DNA from: Pseudomonas sp. AB6
GTDB lineage: Bacteria; Pseudomonadota; Gammaproteobacteria; Pseudomonadales; Pseudomonadaceae
NCBI RefSeq assembly: GCF_034314105.1
Contig: NZ_JAVIWJ010000001.1
Location: 4,921,567 to 4,985,566, forward strand
Length of the DNA: 64,000 nt
Direction: 5' to 3'
This document shows, in pieces, positions 8,968-17,154 of the stretch. The notes beneath the pieces were generated by a model that was not told the origin of the DNA, searched no databases, and saw nothing but the letters and a program-made list of their open reading frames with translations. A program made the position numbers and the translations under genes. The number at the start of each line of letters is the position of its first letter. The first letter of the stretch is position 1.

Positions 8968-9723
8968 ATGCGTCGCATTATGGTAGCTGGTAACTGGAAA
9001 ATGCACGGTACCCGCGCCAGCGTCGCTGAGCTGACCAAAGGCCTTCGTAATCTGGTCTTGCCGAGCGGTGTTGATGTAGCAGTCTTTCCGCCTTTTTTGT
9101 ACGTTAATCAAGTGATTGACGGACTCGGCGGTAAGGCAATCGCGGTAGGTGCGCAGAATTCTGCGGCAGAGTCTTCGCAAGGTGCGCTGACCGGCGAAAT
9201 TGCTCCGAGTCAGCTGGCTGATGCGGGTTGTACGCTTGTATTGATAGGGCACTCCGAGCGCCGCCAGATAATGGGCGAGCATGAAGAGTTGCTAAATCGG
9301 AAGTTCGCAGCTGCTCAGGCGTGTGGTTTGACGCCAGTGCTGTGTGTAGGGGAAACCCTGGAGCAGCGCGAGGCGGGCAGGACGCTTGAGGTAGTGGGGC
9401 GTCAGCTTGGTAGCATCATCGAAGAGCTGGGTGTCGGTGCTTTTATAAATGCAGTCATCGCTTATGAGCCAGTCTGGGCTATTGGCACTGGACTGACTGC
9501 ATCGCCCCAACAGGCGCAGGAAGTGCACGCAGCCATTCGTGCGCAGTTGGCGGCAGAGAATGCTGAGGTCGCGCAAGGTGTGCGGCTTCTTTATGGCGGC
9601 AGCGTGAAGGCGGCCAATGCGGCTGAACTGTTCGGCATGCCGGATATCGATGGGGGGCTCATTGGTGGAGCGTCCTTGAATGCAGATGAGTTCGGTGCGA
9701 TCTGTCGCGCCGCGGGAAACTGA
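8968..9723 (+). CDS. tpiA: Triosephosphate isomerase
   Basis: TpiA interconverts dihydroxyacetone phosphate and glyceraldehyde-3-phosphate. The 251-residue TIM barrel shows GNWKMHG at the N-terminus (substrate Lys), the electrophile His in LIGHSERR, the catalytic Glu in AYEPVWAIGTG and the phosphate-binding loop LYGGSVKAANA. It sits between glmM (66 bases upstream) and secG (four bases downstream). The gene order glmM-tpiA-secG is typical of Pseudomonas. Confidence 0.97.
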   Translation: MRRIMVAGNWKMHGTRASVAELTKGLRNLVLPSGVDVAVFPPFLYVNQVIDGLGGKAIAVGAQNSAAESSQGALTGEIAPSQLADAGCTLVLIGHSERRQIMGEHEELLNRKFAAAQACGLTPVLCVGETLEQREAGRTLEVVGRQLGSIIEELGVGAFINAVIAYEPVWAIGTGLTASPQQAQEVHAAIRAQLAAENAEVAQGVRLLYGGSVKAANAAELFGMPDIDGGLIGGASLNADEFGAICRAAGN

Positions 9724-9727
9724 AAAA

Positions 9728-10111
9728 ATGCTGGAAACAGTCGTAGTCGTTTTTCATCTGTTGGGCGCCCTGGGTGTTGTCGCTCTGGTATTGCTTCAGC
9801 AGGGTAAGGGTGCAGACGCCGGTGCGTCTTTCGGTGCAGGTGCTTCAAACACTGTGTTCGGAAGCCAAGGTTCCTCTACCTTTCTCAGTAAATTTACTGC
9901 TATACTCGCCGCTGGTTTTTTCATAACCAGCTTGGGGTTAGGTTACTTTGCTAAAGAGAAAGCTCACCAGCTGACTCAAGTAGGTTTACCAGATCCAGCG
10001 GTATTGGAAGTACCACAGCAAAAGCCGGCGGCAAGTGATGTGCCGGTGCTGGAAGCGCAAAAGCCGGCAGTTGTTCCTGCTGACGTTCCTCAAGCGCCAA
10101 AGCAGAAGTAA
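9728..10111 (+). CDS. secG: Preprotein translocase subunit SecG
   Basis: SecG is the small accessory subunit of the SecYEG channel. The ATG at 9728, four bases after the tpiA stop, gives 127 residues. There are two membrane helices (about 3-25 and 53-73) joined by a conserved loop, LLQQGKGADAGASFGAGASN, and FGSQGSSTFLSK. The C-terminal tail is rich in Pro, Ala, Gln and Lys, a variable feature in pseudomonads. The tRNA-Leu gene follows 41 bases later. Confidence 0.95.
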   Translation: MLETVVVVFHLLGALGVVALVLLQQGKGADAGASFGAGASNTVFGSQGSSTFLSKFTAILAAGFFITSLGLGYFAKEKAHQLTQVGLPDPAVLEVPQQKPAASDVPVLEAQKPAVVPADVPQAPKQK

Positions 10112-10152
10112 GCAGTCAGGCGGCTGATGCAGGGCCGCCAAAGAGTTGTATT

Positions 10153-10238
10153 GCCGAGGTGGTGGAATTGGTAGACACGCAACCTTGAGGTGGTTGTGCC
10201 CAATGGGTGTAGGGGTTCGAGTCCCCTTCTCGGTACCA
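10153..10238 (+). tRNA. tRNA-Leu (anticodon GAG)
   Basis: The 86-nt class II tRNA has the acceptor stem GCCGAGG pairing with TCTCGGT (two G-U pairs) and an encoded CCA end. The anticodon stem CAACC/GGTTG encloses the loop TTGAGGT, giving anticodon GAG. A long variable arm follows and the T loop reads GGTTCGAGTCC. It sits directly downstream of secG. Confidence 0.96.
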
Positions 10239-10247
10239 ATTATCAGC

Positions 10248-10272
10248 AAAGCCCGCAATTGCGGGCTTTCCT
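10248..10272 (+). terminator. Rho-independent terminator after tRNA-Leu
   Basis: A perfect hairpin AAAGCCCGC / GCGGGCTTT with loop AATT lies 10 bases after the tRNA and ends in TTTCCT. Confidence 0.8.
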
Positions 10273-10334
10273 GTAGGTGGGAGCCTCGATTGACCCCGCA
10301 AGGGAACGGTCGTATACTCCCGCCCCAGCTTTGT

Positions 10335-10411
<77 letters not shown>

Positions 10412-10421
10412 GTTTTAGCGG

Positions 10422-10444
10422 AGCCCCTTTTTAGGGGCTTTTTG
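10422..10444 (+). terminator. Rho-independent terminator after tRNA-fMet
   Basis: A hairpin AGCCCCT / AGGGGCT with loop TTTT is followed by TTTTTG, starting 11 bases after the tRNA. It probably ends the tRNA transcript, with read-through into rimP. Confidence 0.8.
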
Positions 10445-10489
10445 TTAGCTGGACAGTTTATAACGCCGCTATTCGACGGCGTTTCAGGG

Positions 10490-10513
10490 ATGGGCGTTTA
10501 GCCCATTTTTTAT
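10490..10513 (+). terminator. Terminator-like hairpin in the rimP-nusA-infB leader
   Basis: The stem ATGGGC / GCCCAT with loop GTTTA is followed by TTTTTATTT, ending about 30 bases before the rimP start. A second hairpin (AACGCCG...CGGCGTT) lies just before it. Position and shape suggest a leader attenuator for the operon, comparable to the terminators in the E. coli nusA leader where NusA controls its own expression. Confidence 0.65.
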
Positions 10514-10541
10514 TTGCATCGCATGCACAAAGGGGGTTCAG

Positions 10542-11000
10542 GTGTCGAGCAAGCTAGAACAGTTGCAGGCCTTGGTGGCCCCGGTGGTCGTGGCCCTGGG
10601 CTATGAATGCTGGGGGATTGAGTTTTCAGCTCAGGGTCGCCATTCACTATTACGTATTTATATCGATAAAGAAGGCGGCGTTTTGGTGGATGACTGTGCA
10701 ATAGTCAGCCGCCAGATCAGCGGTGTTTTGGATGTAGAAGATCCTATAGCCGTTGAGTACACCCTTGAAGTTTCGTCTCCTGGTATGGAACGCCCGCTGT
10801 TCACTCTTGAGCAGTTTGCCTTGCACGCTGGCGACCAAGTGAAAATAAAGCTGCGTTCACCCTTTGAGGGTCGTCGCAATTTTCAGGGCCTTCTCCGCGG
10901 GGTGGAGGAGCAAGATATTGTGGTGCAGGTAGAAGACCATGAATTCTTGTTGCCGATCGACTTGATCGACAAGGCCAACATTATTCCCAGTTTTGACTGA
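10542..11000 (+). CDS. rimP: Ribosome maturation factor RimP
   Basis: RimP assists 30S subunit maturation. The 152-residue protein has the N-terminal alpha/beta domain (LGYECWGIEF, then LRIYIDKEGGV.VDDC) and the C-terminal SH3-like beta barrel (about 85-152), with the family motif LEVSSPGMERPL. It begins at GTG 10542, preceded by AAGGGGG at 10530-10536. It is the first gene of the rimP-nusA-infB operon. The 47-base gap to nusA contains a perfect tandem duplication of CGCGGATCC (11003-11020). Confidence 0.96.
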   Translation: MSSKLEQLQALVAPVVVALGYECWGIEFSAQGRHSLLRIYIDKEGGVLVDDCAIVSRQISGVLDVEDPIAVEYTLEVSSPGMERPLFTLEQFALHAGDQVKIKLRSPFEGRRNFQGLLRGVEEQDIVVQVEDHEFLLPIDLIDKANIIPSFD

Positions 11001-11047
11001 GACGCGGATCCCGCGGATCCAATGGCTTGCGAAAGGCGAGGCGTACG

Positions 11048-12529
11048 ATGAGCAAAGAAGTACTGCTGGTTGTTGAGTCGGTGTCCAATGAAAAGGGCGT
11101 TCCGGCAGGTGTTATTTTTGAAGCGCTGGAGCTGGCTCTTGCCACCGCTACCAAAAAGCGTTTTGAGGATGAAGTCGAACTGCGTGTGGAGATTAATCGC
11201 CAGACGGGTAATTACGAGACGTTCCGACGCTGGACAGTTGTTGAAGATGAAGATCTCGACGACCCGGCGCATGAATTGGCTGTAGATCAAGCTCAGGAAA
11301 AACAGCCGGGTGCAGTTGCCGGTGATGTAGTTGAAATTAAAATCGACTCCATTGAGTTCGGTCGAATCGCTGCGCAGACTGCTAAACAGGTCATCGTGCA
11401 GAAGGTTCGTGAAGCTGAACGCGCTCAAGTGGTAGATGCCTACCGCGAGCGTCTGGGTGAAATCATTTCGGGTACTGTTAAAAAGGTTACGCGTGACAAT
11501 GTCATCGTCGACCTTGGCAACAATGCCGAAGCGTTGCTAGCGCGTGAAGACATTATTTCGCGGGAAACTTTCCGCGTAGGTGTTCGCGTTCGTGCACTGC
11601 TTAAAGAAATTCGCACTGAAAACCGTGGGCCTCAGTTGATTCTGTCGCGTACTGCGCCAGAGATGCTGATTGAGTTGTTCCGGATCGAAGTACCGGAAAT
11701 CTCCGAAGGGCTCATTGAGGTGATGGCTGCCTCACGTGACCCGGGTTCGCGTGCAAAAATCGCTGTTCGCTCCAAAGACAAGCGAATTGATCCGCAGGGT
11801 GCTTGTATAGGCATGCGTGGTTCGCGCGTTCAGGCTGTTTCTGGCGAACTGGGCGGAGAGCGTGTGGACATCGTGCTTTGGGACGATAACCCTGCACAGT
11901 TCGTAATTAACGCCATGTCGCCTGCTGAAGTGGCGGCGATTATCGTCGACGAAGATGCCCACGCAATGGACATCGCCGTTGGCGCAGACAATCTGGCTCA
12001 GGCCATTGGTCGCGGCGGTCAGAACGTTCGTTTGGCTAGCCAGTTGACTGGTTGGACCCTGAACGTCATGACCGAATCAGACATCCAGGCCAAGCAGCAG
12101 GCAGAGACCGGCGATATCTTGCGTAACTTTATCGAAGAGCTGGAAGTCGATGAAGACCTTGCCCAAGTGCTGGTTGATGAAGGCTTTACTAGCCTGGAAG
12201 AGATTGCCTACGTACCGTTGGAAGAAATGCTCAACATCGACGGCTTTGACGAAGAAACCGTCAACGAGCTTCGCGCTCGGGCCAAGGATCGGTTGTTGAC
12301 TAAAGCCATCGCTACTGAGGAAAAGCTGGCAGACGCCCATCCGGCCGAAGACCTGCTCTCGCTTGAGGGTATGGACAAGGATTTGGCGATGGAACTGGCG
12401 GTGCGCGGCGTAGTTACCCGCGAAGACCTGGCCGAGCAGTCTATTGACGACCTGCTCGACATCGACGGCATTGACGATATTCGTGCCGGCAAGTTGATCA
12501 TGGCCGCCCGAGCCCATTGGTTCGAGTAA
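11048..12529 (+). CDS. nusA: Transcription termination/antitermination protein NusA
   Basis: NusA binds RNA polymerase and nascent RNA and controls pausing, termination and antitermination. The ATG at 11048 (MSKEVLLVVESVSNEKG) is the family start and gives 493 residues. Domains in order are the N-terminal polymerase-binding domain (1-130), S1 (about 135-200), KH1 and KH2 (about 230-345, with GxxG loops in CIGMRGSRVQ and AIGRGGQNVR) and two C-terminal acidic repeats of about 70 residues (LVDEGFTSLEEIAYVP and later). It lies 27 bases upstream of infB and is probably autoregulated through the operon leader. Confidence 0.97.
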   Translation: MSKEVLLVVESVSNEKGVPAGVIFEALELALATATKKRFEDEVELRVEINRQTGNYETFRRWTVVEDEDLDDPAHELAVDQAQEKQPGAVAGDVVEIKIDSIEFGRIAAQTAKQVIVQKVREAERAQVVDAYRERLGEIISGTVKKVTRDNVIVDLGNNAEALLAREDIISRETFRVGVRVRALLKEIRTENRGPQLILSRTAPEMLIELFRIEVPEISEGLIEVMAASRDPGSRAKIAVRSKDKRIDPQGACIGMRGSRVQAVSGELGGERVDIVLWDDNPAQFVINAMSPAEVAAIIVDEDAHAMDIAVGADNLAQAIGRGGQNVRLASQLTGWTLNVMTESDIQAKQQAETGDILRNFIEELEVDEDLAQVLVDEGFTSLEEIAYVPLEEMLNIDGFDEETVNELRARAKDRLLTKAIATEEKLADAHPAEDLLSLEGMDKDLAMELAVRGVVTREDLAEQSIDDLLDIDGIDDIRAGKLIMAARAHWFE

Positions 12530-12556
12530 GTAGGCGCGGCCTGAGGAGAGAAGTGC

Positions 12557-15079
12557 ATGACGCAAGTCACGGTGAAAGAACTGGCCACAGTGGTCGACAC
12601 ACCGGTAGAGCGCCTGTTACAGCAGATGCGTGAGGCAGGTCTGCCGCACACCGCCGCCGAGCAAGTTGTGACCGACATAGAGAAACAAGCCCTGTTGACG
12701 CATTTGAAAAGCGGTCACAAGGCTAAAGTGGAAGAGCCACGCAAGATCACTTTGCAGCGCAAAACCACTAGCACCCTGCGCGTTGCTGGAAGTAAGAGCA
12801 TTAGCGTTGAAGTACGCAAGAAGAAAGTTTTTGTACAGCGCAGCCCGGAAGAAATCGAAGCCGAGCGCAAGCGCGAGCTTGATGATCGTCGTGCTGTAGA
12901 AAACGCTGCGCGTCAGAAGACTGAAGAAGAAGCTAAGCGTCGTAACGAAGAAGATTCGCGCAATCAGCCTGCTGCTGCGCAATCGACTCCAGCCGTTGCC
13001 GCCGCTCCGGCACCTGCTCCAGTTGCTGAACCTGTGCGTGAAGCGCCGGTTGCAGCTACTCCAGTTGCTGATGCGCGCAAAAGAAACGACGAGCAGCGTC
13101 GTCCAGATAAGCCACGTGCCGATGACAACAATCGTCGTAGCACCGGTGGTGATGGCGACCGTAAAAACGCGCCGCATCGCGCCTCTGTTAAAGAGAAAGC
13201 GCCTGCACCACGCGTTGCGCCTCGTACCACCGACGAAGAAAGCGACAGCTTTCGTCGTGGCGGTCGCGGCAAGGCCAAGTTGAAGAAGCGTAATGCTCAC
13301 GGTTTCCAGAGCCCAACCGGCCCTGTTGTTCGTGACGTTGCTATCGGCGAGACCATTACTGTCGGCGAGTTGTCAGCGCAGATGTCGGTCAAGGCTGCTG
13401 AAGTCATCAAGTTCATGTTCAAGATGGGTACTCCGGTGACCATCAACCAGGTACTGGATCAGGAAACTGCCCAGTTGATTGCTGAAGAGTTGGGCCACAA
13501 GGTCAGACTGGTCAGTGACAATGCCCTGGAAGATTCGTTGGCCGAATCGCTGAAGTTTGAAGGAGAGACGTTCTCCCGTGCGCCAGTAGTGACCGTAATG
13601 GGTCACGTTGACCATGGTAAAACCTCGCTGCTCGACTACATCCGTCGTGCCAAGGTTGCAGCTGGCGAAGCCGGTGGCATCACCCAGCACATTGGTGCAT
13701 ACCACGTTGAAACTGACCGTGGCATGGTGACTTTCCTTGACACCCCTGGTCACGCTGCGTTTACCGCAATGCGTGCCCGTGGTGCCAAGGCCACCGACAT
13801 CGTGATTCTGGTAGTTGCTGCGGACGACGGCGTTATGCCGCAGACCATCGAAGCTGTTCAACATGCCAAGGCCGCCGGTGTTCCGTTGGTTGTAGCAGTG
13901 AACAAAATCGACAAGCCGGGTGCTGATCTTGATCGTATCCGTAGCGAACTGTCTGTTTACGGCGTTACGTCAGAAGAATGGGGTGGCGACACGCCTTTCG
14001 TCTCAGTCTCCGCGAAAGTGGGTACTGGTGTAGACGAACTGCTCGAAGCCGTCCTGTTGCAAGCCGAAGTACTGGAACTAAAAGCGACTCCATCGGCTCC
14101 TGGCCGTGGTGTAGTAGTTGAATCGCGTCTCGACAAAGGTCGTGGCCCGGTTGCAACTGTTCTGGTTCAAGACGGTACGTTGCGCCAAGGCGACATGGTG
14201 CTGGTGGGTTCGAACTATGGCCGCATTCGCGCCATGCTCGACGAGAACGGCAAATCGATCAAGGAAGCTGGTCCTTCCATCCCTGTCGAGATCCTCGGCC
14301 TGGACGGTACCCCGGAAGCTGGTGACGAACTCAGCGTGCTGTCGGACGAGAAGAAAGCCCGTGAAGTGGCTTTGTTCCGTCAAGGCAAATACCGTGAAGT
14401 CAAACTAGCGCGCGCTCATGCTGGCAAGCTGGAAAACATCTTCGAGAACATGGGCCAGGAAGAGAAGAAGACGCTTAATATCGTCCTCAAATCTGATGTC
14501 CGTGGTTCGTTGGAAGCGTTGAACGGTGCCTTGAATGGCCTGGGCAACGACGAAGTGCAAGTGCGAGTGGTCGGTGGCGGTGTCGGTGGTATCACCGAGA
14601 GCGACGCTAACCTGGCATTGGCTTCCAACGCTGTACTGTTTGGCTTCAACGTGCGTGCCGATTCTGGCGCTCGCAAGATAGTCGAGCAGGAAGGTCTGGA
14701 TATGCGTTATTACAACGTAATCTACGACATTATCGAAGACGTCAAGAAAGCCCTCACCGGTATGCTTGGCAGCGACGTTCGGGAAAATATCCTGGGTATC
14801 GCGGAAGTACGTGACGTGTTCCGTTCGCCGAAGTTTGGCGCGATCGCTGGTTGCATGGTTCTTGAAGGTGTTGTTCACCGTAACCGTCCAATCCGTGTAC
14901 TGCGTGAAGACATCGTTATCTTCGAAGGCGAGCTGGAATCCCTGCGCCGCTTTAAAGATGACGCTTCCGAAGTACGTGCCGGCATGGAATGCGGTATAGG
15001 CGTGAAGAGCTACAACGACGTCAAGGCCGGTGACAAGATCGAAGTCTTTGAGAAGGTCCAAGTGGCTCGCAGCCTCTAA
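12557..15079 (+). CDS. infB: Translation initiation factor IF-2
   Basis: IF-2 is the GTPase that brings fMet-tRNA to the 30S subunit. The 840-residue protein begins with an IF2N domain (MTQVTVKELATVVDTPVERL). A long charged Ala/Glu/Arg/Pro-rich linker (about 70-250) and a second IF2N-like segment follow. The G domain has P-loop GHVDHGKT at 349-356, DTPGHAAF and NKIDKPGAD. C-terminal domains II-IV bind ribosome and fMet. Internal starts are known in this family, but I see none that is compelling here. The 3' side carries a strong hairpin before rbfA. Confidence 0.97.
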   Translation: MTQVTVKELATVVDTPVERLLQQMREAGLPHTAAEQVVTDIEKQALLTHLKSGHKAKVEEPRKITLQRKTTSTLRVAGSKSISVEVRKKKVFVQRSPEEIEAERKRELDDRRAVENAARQKTEEEAKRRNEEDSRNQPAAAQSTPAVAAAPAPAPVAEPVREAPVAATPVADARKRNDEQRRPDKPRADDNNRRSTGGDGDRKNAPHRASVKEKAPAPRVAPRTTDEESDSFRRGGRGKAKLKKRNAHGFQSPTGPVVRDVAIGETITVGELSAQMSVKAAEVIKFMFKMGTPVTINQVLDQETAQLIAEELGHKVRLVSDNALEDSLAESLKFEGETFSRAPVVTVMGHVDHGKTSLLDYIRRAKVAAGEAGGITQHIGAYHVETDRGMVTFLDTPGHAAFTAMRARGAKATDIVILVVAADDGVMPQTIEAVQHAKAAGVPLVVAVNKIDKPGADLDRIRSELSVYGVTSEEWGGDTPFVSVSAKVGTGVDELLEAVLLQAEVLELKATPSAPGRGVVVESRLDKGRGPVATVLVQDGTLRQGDMVLVGSNYGRIRAMLDENGKSIKEAGPSIPVEILGLDGTPEAGDELSVLSDEKKAREVALFRQGKYREVKLARAHAGKLENIFENMGQEEKKTLNIVLKSDVRGSLEALNGALNGLGNDEVQVRVVGGGVGGITESDANLALASNAVLFGFNVRADSGARKIVEQEGLDMRYYNVIYDIIEDVKKALTGMLGSDVRENILGIAEVRDVFRSPKFGAIAGCMVLEGVVHRNRPIRVLREDIVIFEGELESLRRFKDDASEVRAGMECGIGVKSYNDVKAGDKIEVFEKVQVARSL

Positions 15080-15151
15080 GCCGCGAGCTTCAAGAGCCAT
15101 GGTCGACCCCAGCATGCAAATGCCAAGCGGTCGTTCATGGGCTCTAAACGC

Positions 15152-15185
15152 AACGCCCGGTCTGACTTTTGTCAGGCCGGGCGTT
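15152..15185 (+). promoter_or_regulatory. Strong 15-bp hairpin in the infB-rbfA intergenic region
   Basis: Arms 15152-15166 and 15171-15185 pair over 15 positions with a single G-U, around a TTTT loop. The gap between the genes is 159 bases. The following bases (TGCCGCTTTC) are not a clean U-tract, so this may be a partial terminator, an attenuator or an RNase III processing or stability element within the operon. Confidence 0.65.
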
Positions 15186-15238
15186 TGCCGCTTTCAGACC
15201 GCGAGGGTTTCGCCCTAGGTCGGTGACAGGTAGTAGAC

Positions 15239-15667
15239 ATGGCAAAAGAATATAGCCGTACCCAACGTATTGGCGATCAGATGCAGCGTGAGCTGGCTCA
15301 GTTGATCCGCCGCGAAATCAAAGACCCGCGTGTCGGTCTGGTGACCATTACCGCCGTCGACGTCAGTCGTGACGTCGGTCATGCCAAGATTTTCATGACG
15401 GTGATGGGGCAAGACAGCGCCGAAGAAATTGCGCAGACCATCAAAGTGCTTAACTCGGCAGCAGGTTTCTTGCGCATGCAGTTGGCTCGCGAAATGAAAC
15501 TGCGCAGCGTTCCGCAGTTGCACTTCCACTACGACGAAAGTGTCGTGCGTGGTGCTCATCTGTCAGCGCTCATCGAGCGTGCCGTTGCCGAAGATGGTCA
15601 GCACCCGGTAGGCGCTCCGCAAAGCATTACGCCAGACAGTGACAAGCCAGAAACCAGCAAGGAGTAA
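15239..15667 (+). CDS. rbfA: 30S ribosome-binding factor RbfA
   Basis: RbfA binds immature 30S particles near helix 1 of 16S rRNA, and is needed for 16S processing and cold growth. The 142-residue protein has the KH-like fold. The signatures are RTQRIGDQMQRELAQLIRRE at the N-terminus, DPRVGLVTITAVDVSRD and a C-terminal LRSVPQLHFHYDESV strand. The last 20 residues are a disordered tail. It lies five bases upstream of truB. Confidence 0.97.
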   Translation: MAKEYSRTQRIGDQMQRELAQLIRREIKDPRVGLVTITAVDVSRDVGHAKIFMTVMGQDSAEEIAQTIKVLNSAAGFLRMQLAREMKLRSVPQLHFHYDESVVRGAHLSALIERAVAEDGQHPVGAPQSITPDSDKPETSKE

Positions 15668-15672
15668 CGCAC

Positions 15673-16590
15673 ATGGCCCAGGTCAAGCGTATACGCCGCA
15701 ATGTCAGTGGGATCATCCTGCTTGACAAGCCTCTGGGATTTACCTCCAACGCTGCGTTGCAGAAAGTTCGTTGGTTGCTTAACGCGCAGAAGGCTGGGCA
15801 CACTGGCAGTCTTGATCCCCTTGCAACCGGTGTATTACCGTTATGCTTTGGCGAAGCTACCAAGTTTTCCCAATATTTGCTCGATTCGGACAAAGCATAC
15901 GAAACCAGAATGCAGTTGGGCAAAACCACCACCACCGCCGATGCGGAAGGCGATGTGCTACAAGTTCGTCCGGTAACCGTTGGTCGCGCCGATATCGAAT
16001 TGGTTTTACCGGGTTTTCGCGGTGAAATCAGTCAGATACCGCCGATGTACTCTGCGCTAAAGCGGGATGGGCAACCTTTATACAAGTTAGCCAGAGCCGG
16101 GGAAGTGGTGGAGCGCGAACCGCGTTCTGTTACTATTGCGCGCTTGGAATTACTTGAGTGCGAAGCAGATACAGCGTGTCTCGCAGTTGACTGCACCAAA
16201 GGCACCTATATCCGCACATTGGTTGAGGATATTGGCGAAAAGCTAGGGTGTGGCGCTTACGTTGCTGAGTTGCGCCGTACCCAGGCCGGTCCTTTCAGCT
16301 TGGCACAAACAGTGACGCTGGAAGAGTTGGAGCAAGTACACGCCGACGGCGGCAACGAAGCGGTTGATCGCTTCTTGATGCCATCGGACAGTGGTTTGCT
16401 GCATTGGCCGCTGCTTCAATTTTCGGAACACAGTTCGTTCTACTGGTTGCATGGTCAGCCAGTCAGAGCACCGGATGCACCGCAATTCGGCATGGTTCGC
16501 GTGCAAGATCATGAAGGTCGCTTCATCGGTATTGGTGAAGTGAGTGAAGACGGGCGCATCGCGCCGCGTCGATTGATTCGGTCAGAATGA
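15673..16590 (+). CDS. truB: tRNA pseudouridine-55 synthase TruB
   Basis: TruB converts U55 in the T loop of tRNAs to pseudouridine. The 305-residue protein has the catalytic Asp48 in GHTGSLDPLATGVLP, an RNA-contacting Tyr in the QIPPMYSALKRDGQPLY segment, and TYIRTLVEDIGE. The C-terminal PUA-like domain ends in the GRIAPRRLIRSE tail. The start ATG at 15673 follows the rbfA stop closely, with AAGGAG overlapping the end of rbfA. Confidence 0.97.
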   Translation: MAQVKRIRRNVSGIILLDKPLGFTSNAALQKVRWLLNAQKAGHTGSLDPLATGVLPLCFGEATKFSQYLLDSDKAYETRMQLGKTTTTADAEGDVLQVRPVTVGRADIELVLPGFRGEISQIPPMYSALKRDGQPLYKLARAGEVVEREPRSVTIARLELLECEADTACLAVDCTKGTYIRTLVEDIGEKLGCGAYVAELRRTQAGPFSLAQTVTLEELEQVHADGGNEAVDRFLMPSDSGLLHWPLLQFSEHSSFYWLHGQPVRAPDAPQFGMVRVQDHEGRFIGIGEVSEDGRIAPRRLIRSE

Positions 16591-16708
16591 CCGAACGAGG
16601 GTGGCTGTCAGTAGGCGCGGTCACAACTCATTTTAAAATACGGGGGTTTGCCCTCGGCCTATTGAAATCGTCTCTCTCGAGCGGTTTCCGTGATTAAGGA
16701 TTGCCCAC

Positions 16709-16978
16709 ATGGCACTCAGCGTTGAAGAAAAAGCTCAAATCGTTGCCGACTACCAGCAAGCTGTTGGTGATACTGGCTCACCAGAAGTGCAAGTTGCACT
16801 GCTGACCGCCAACATCAACAAATTGCAGGGTCACTTCAAGATCAACGGTAAAGATCACCACTCACGTCGTGGTCTGATCCGCATGGTAAACCAGCGTCGC
16901 AAGCTGTTGGATTACCTGAAAGGCAAAGAAGTTAGCCGTTACAGCGCCCTGATCGGTCGTCTGGGTCTGCGTCGCTAA
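16709..16978 (+). CDS. rpsO: 30S ribosomal protein S15
   Basis: S15 is an 89-residue primary 16S rRNA-binding protein of the 30S platform. The sequence is typical from LSVEEKAQIVADYQ to SRYSALIGRLGLRR, including the rRNA-binding HHSRRGLIRMVNQRRKLLDY segment. It has its own 118-base leader after truB. A CGAGGG/CCCTCG pairing over a long distance in that leader could belong to autoregulation by S15, as in E. coli, but this is inference. pnp follows. Confidence 0.98.
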   Translation: MALSVEEKAQIVADYQQAVGDTGSPEVQVALLTANINKLQGHFKINGKDHHSRRGLIRMVNQRRKLLDYLKGKEVSRYSALIGRLGLRR

Positions 16979-17004
16979 TAGCGATGTCGATAGAGGTTGG
17001 TTGT

Positions 17005-17043
17005 CTGCCAAGATTTCTCGAGTTCACTCGATGGGTCTGGCAG
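17005..17043 (+). promoter_or_regulatory. rpsO-pnp intergenic hairpin (candidate RNase III processing site)
   Basis: The outer stem CTGCCA (17005-17010) / TGGCAG (17038-17043) and the inner stem TCGAG/CTCGA with loop TTCA are separated by an internal loop. In E. coli the same gap holds an RNase III hairpin through which PNPase controls its own mRNA. The position is equivalent, and the function is inferred. Confidence 0.5.
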
Positions 17044-17154
17044 GCTTCCAGCCTCAAGTTTTATCTGGACGGTCGATAGGTCCGAACCCTTTCACTGCCC
17101 AAGAATTCGCAAGAAACCAGTTCCCCCAAGAGCCACCAAAGAAGGTAGGAAACC

